The notes below the pieces were generated by a model. It ran no database searches. It was not told the origin of the DNA and was given only the letters and a program-made list of their open reading frames with translations. A stretch of DNA of 6,972 nt from Desulfobacteraceae bacterium (GTDB lineage Bacteria > Desulfobacterota > Desulfobacteria > Desulfobacterales > Desulfosarcinaceae): assembly GCA_027025615.1 (NCBI GenBank), contig JALVQM010000069.1, positions 1-6,972 of the forward strand. The letters are read 5' to 3'. Both the position numbers and the translations under genes were made by a program. Of this stretch, positions 5,170 to 6,972 are shown one piece after another. Each line of letters starts with the position of its first letter. The stretch's first letter is position 1.

Positions 5170-6972
5170 TTAATCCAGTTGGCGGTATCCACATTCCCGG
5201 TTGGGGCATGCCAGGAATGTTCCAAGTTTCTTAGTCGTTTTTTCAATTAAGTAGCTATTGCCACACCTGGGGCAGGCTTTGTCGACCGGTTTGTCCCAGC
5301 TTGCAAAAGTACATTGGGGATAGCGGTTGCAGCCGTAAAATATCTTGCCACGCTTTGAAACTTTTTCAACCAACTGGCCATCGCATTCCGGCTCAGGGCA
5401 ATTCATTCCTATGGGTTTTCCGCCGCCATTGCCGTAGAGCGATTCGGTGTATTTGCATTCAGGATAGCCGCTGCAGGCCAGGAATTCACCGTATTTACCT
5501 CTTTTTACCACCATTGGTTTACCGCAGCTCTGGCAGATTTTATCGGTTTCGACATCGGTGTTGATTTCAACGGCTTCGATAACCCCTTTTTCATTACGGA
5601 TATAATCCCGACTGTAAGTACATTCAGGGTAACCGCTGCATGAAAGAAAATGGCCGTTTTTCCCGATCTTGATGCGCAGCTCATTGGTTCCACATTCAGG
5701 GCATTTGAGACCAGTGGCCAGGCCAACCCCTTTAACGCTGACCATGTTTTCACTAGCTTTGTCAAGCCTGTCCTTGAAAGGGCCGTAAAAGTTTTCCAGT
5801 ACGGCAAGGGCCTGCAAGTCTGCGGTTTCCACCTTGTCAAGGTTGTCTTCCATTGCGGCGGTAAAAGTCACGTTAAAAATTTCAGGAAAATTTTCAACCA
5901 GTAAATCATTTACAATGAAACCGAGTTCAGTCGGTCTAAAGTAACCCTTTTCCAGTAACACATAGCCTTTGTCGCGAATCGTGGAAAGGATCGTGGCATA
6001 TGTGCTGGGTCGGCCGATGCCGTTCTCTTCCAGCTCTTTGACCAGAGAAGCTTCCGAAAAACGTGGTGGAGGCTGGGTAAAGTGTTGTTTTGTTTCAAGT
6101 TTGATACAGTTCAGTATTTCGCCTTTTTCCAGTTCAGGCAAATCCTGCTTGTTTTTACCAAGAGCTGCCTTTTCATCTTCACTTTGGTACAGGGCTAAAA
6201 ATCCAGGGAACTTAATGGTAGAACCGCTGACGCTGAAAGTATATGGACCGGATTTGATTGAGATCGTTTTTTGATCAATCCGGGCCGCCTGCATCTGGCT
6301 GGCCACAAAACGTTTCCAGATCAGCTGATACAAAGCCAGCTGATCCGGTGTAAGGTGGGCCGCAATCTTGTCCGGGCTATTAAAAACGGATGTCGGACGG
6401 ATAGCTTCATGCGCATCCTGCACCTTTTTTTTGTTTTTAAAAAATCTTGGTTTATCAAGAGCATATGAATTGCCCAGAGTCTCGACAATGAACTGTCTGG
6501 CCTCGTCGGCTGCCTCCGTGGCAATCCTTGTCGAATCGGTACGCATATAGGTTATCAAACCGACAGGTTCACCTGGCCCCAGGTCGATGCCCTCGTATAA
6601 TTGTTGAGCGATAACCATGGTCTTTTTGGCCGAGAACCTTAGTTTGCGAATGGCTTCCTGCTGAAGTTTGCTGGTAATAAATGGGGGAAGGGGATTGCGA
6701 TGGACGGTTTTCTTGACAATTTTATCAACAGTGAAATCGTTTTTCTTTAATTGAGCAACTGCCTGATCAGTTGTCTTTTTGTCCGGAAGATTTATCTTTT
6801 TGCCGTTTTCTTTAACCAGCTTGGCTGCGAAGGGCGGTGGGTTTGACCCTTCCAAAAATGCGCTGATGGACCAATATTCCTGGGGAACGAACTGCTGAAT
6901 TGCCCGTTCACGTTCACAGATAATTCGGACAGCCACAGATTGCACCCTTCCGGCACTGAGACCGCCCTTGAC
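5170..6972 (-). CDS. topA: DNA topoisomerase I (type IA), 3' part; start lies beyond the window
   Basis: TopA relaxes negatively supercoiled DNA by cutting one strand through a 5'-phosphotyrosine link. The reading frame is open to the right edge: the first visible codons give VKGGLSAGRVQSVAVRII, the conserved SAGRVQSVA motif, so about the first 150-200 residues are outside. Using visible residues (1-600), the catalytic tyrosine is Tyr142 in GLITYMRTDSTR (codon 6547-6549), and the conserved SLVKELEENGIGRPSTYA lies at about 309-326. The C-terminal tail has four zinc ribbons, each with four cysteines: Cys424/427/445/451, 480/483/500/506, 525/530/548/554 and 567/570/589/594. It ends at TAA 5170-5172. 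It heads a cluster with the glycerate kinase and DUF2156 genes. Identity is secure. The promoter and true start cannot be seen. Confidence 0.97.
   Translation of the reverse strand, partial: VKGGLSAGRVQSVAVRIICERERAIQQFVPQEYWSISAFLEGSNPPPFAAKLVKENGKKINLPDKKTTDQAVAQLKKNDFTVDKIVKKTVHRNPLPPFITSKLQQEAIRKLRFSAKKTMVIAQQLYEGIDLGPGEPVGLITYMRTDSTRIATEAADEARQFIVETLGNSYALDKPRFFKNKKKVQDAHEAIRPTSVFNSPDKIAAHLTPDQLALYQLIWKRFVASQMQAARIDQKTISIKSGPYTFSVSGSTIKFPGFLALYQSEDEKAALGKNKQDLPELEKGEILNCIKLETKQHFTQPPPRFSEASLVKELEENGIGRPSTYATILSTIRDKGYVLLEKGYFRPTELGFIVNDLLVENFPEIFNVTFTAAMEDNLDKVETADLQALAVLENFYGPFKDRLDKASENMVSVKGVGLATGLKCPECGTNELRIKIGKNGHFLSCSGYPECTYSRDYIRNEKGVIEAVEINTDVETDKICQSCGKPMVVKRGKYGEFLACSGYPECKYTESLYGNGGGKPIGMNCPEPECDGQLVEKVSKRGKIFYGCNRYPQCTFASWDKPVDKACPRCGNSYLIEKTTKKLGTFLACPNRECGYRQLD

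Noticed and set aside
5157..5246. Longer N-terminus for the glycerate kinase beginning at ATG 5246
   Set aside because: It overlaps the zinc-ribbon end of topA by 77 bp, and the extra 30 residues do not resemble the family. ATG 5156 lies just after the topA stop with a plausible Shine-Dalgarno.
4648..5250. Long open frame on the plus strand opposite the glycerate kinase
   Set aside because: The translation is Ser/Arg/Ala-rich with no domain and mirrors the codons of a well-supported minus-strand gene; it is an antisense shadow.

Overview
The window looks like ordinary chromosomal DNA from a mesophilic Gram-negative bacterium of moderate GC content. The protein styles (a membrane-anchored triple-GAF class III cyclase, a MOFRL-type glycerate kinase, a soluble DUF2156 protein and a TopA with many zinc ribbons) fit a Desulfobacterota (former Deltaproteobacteria) lineage. 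That placement is inferred from gene content and is not firm. I see no insertion sequence, prophage, CRISPR array, tRNA or rRNA.

Layout: positions 1-291 are non-coding or carry only a remnant. They hold a short DUF433-like tail (51-152), a hairpin at its stop codon, an imperfect dyad (200-218), a sigma-54-like promoter candidate (244-259), a possible 23-codon leader ORF (237-308) and the Shine-Dalgarno of the next gene. Positions 292-2901 (+) encode an 869-residue sensor cyclase: two membrane helices, three GAF domains and a C-terminal class III catalytic domain with all expected catalytic residues. On the minus strand, reading from the right edge, lies a tight cluster: topA (3' part only, 600 codons visible), then a glycerate 2-kinase 13 bp later, then a DUF2156 protein 7 bp later. 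The last minus-strand gene and the cyclase overlap tail to tail by 14 bp.

How the genes relate: the topA, glycerate kinase and DUF2156 genes are probably co-transcribed, since the gaps are only 13 and 7 bp, but they have no obvious common pathway (DNA supercoiling, glycerate phosphorylation, and a GNAT-like transferase of unknown substrate). The cyclase is a separate transcription unit that should make cAMP. Its third GAF domain carries a complete NKFDE motif, the signature of cyclic-nucleotide-binding GAF domains, so product feedback on the enzyme is a reasonable hypothesis. I found no strong evidence for a wholly new system. The regulatory region and domain architecture of the cyclase are the parts most worth following up.
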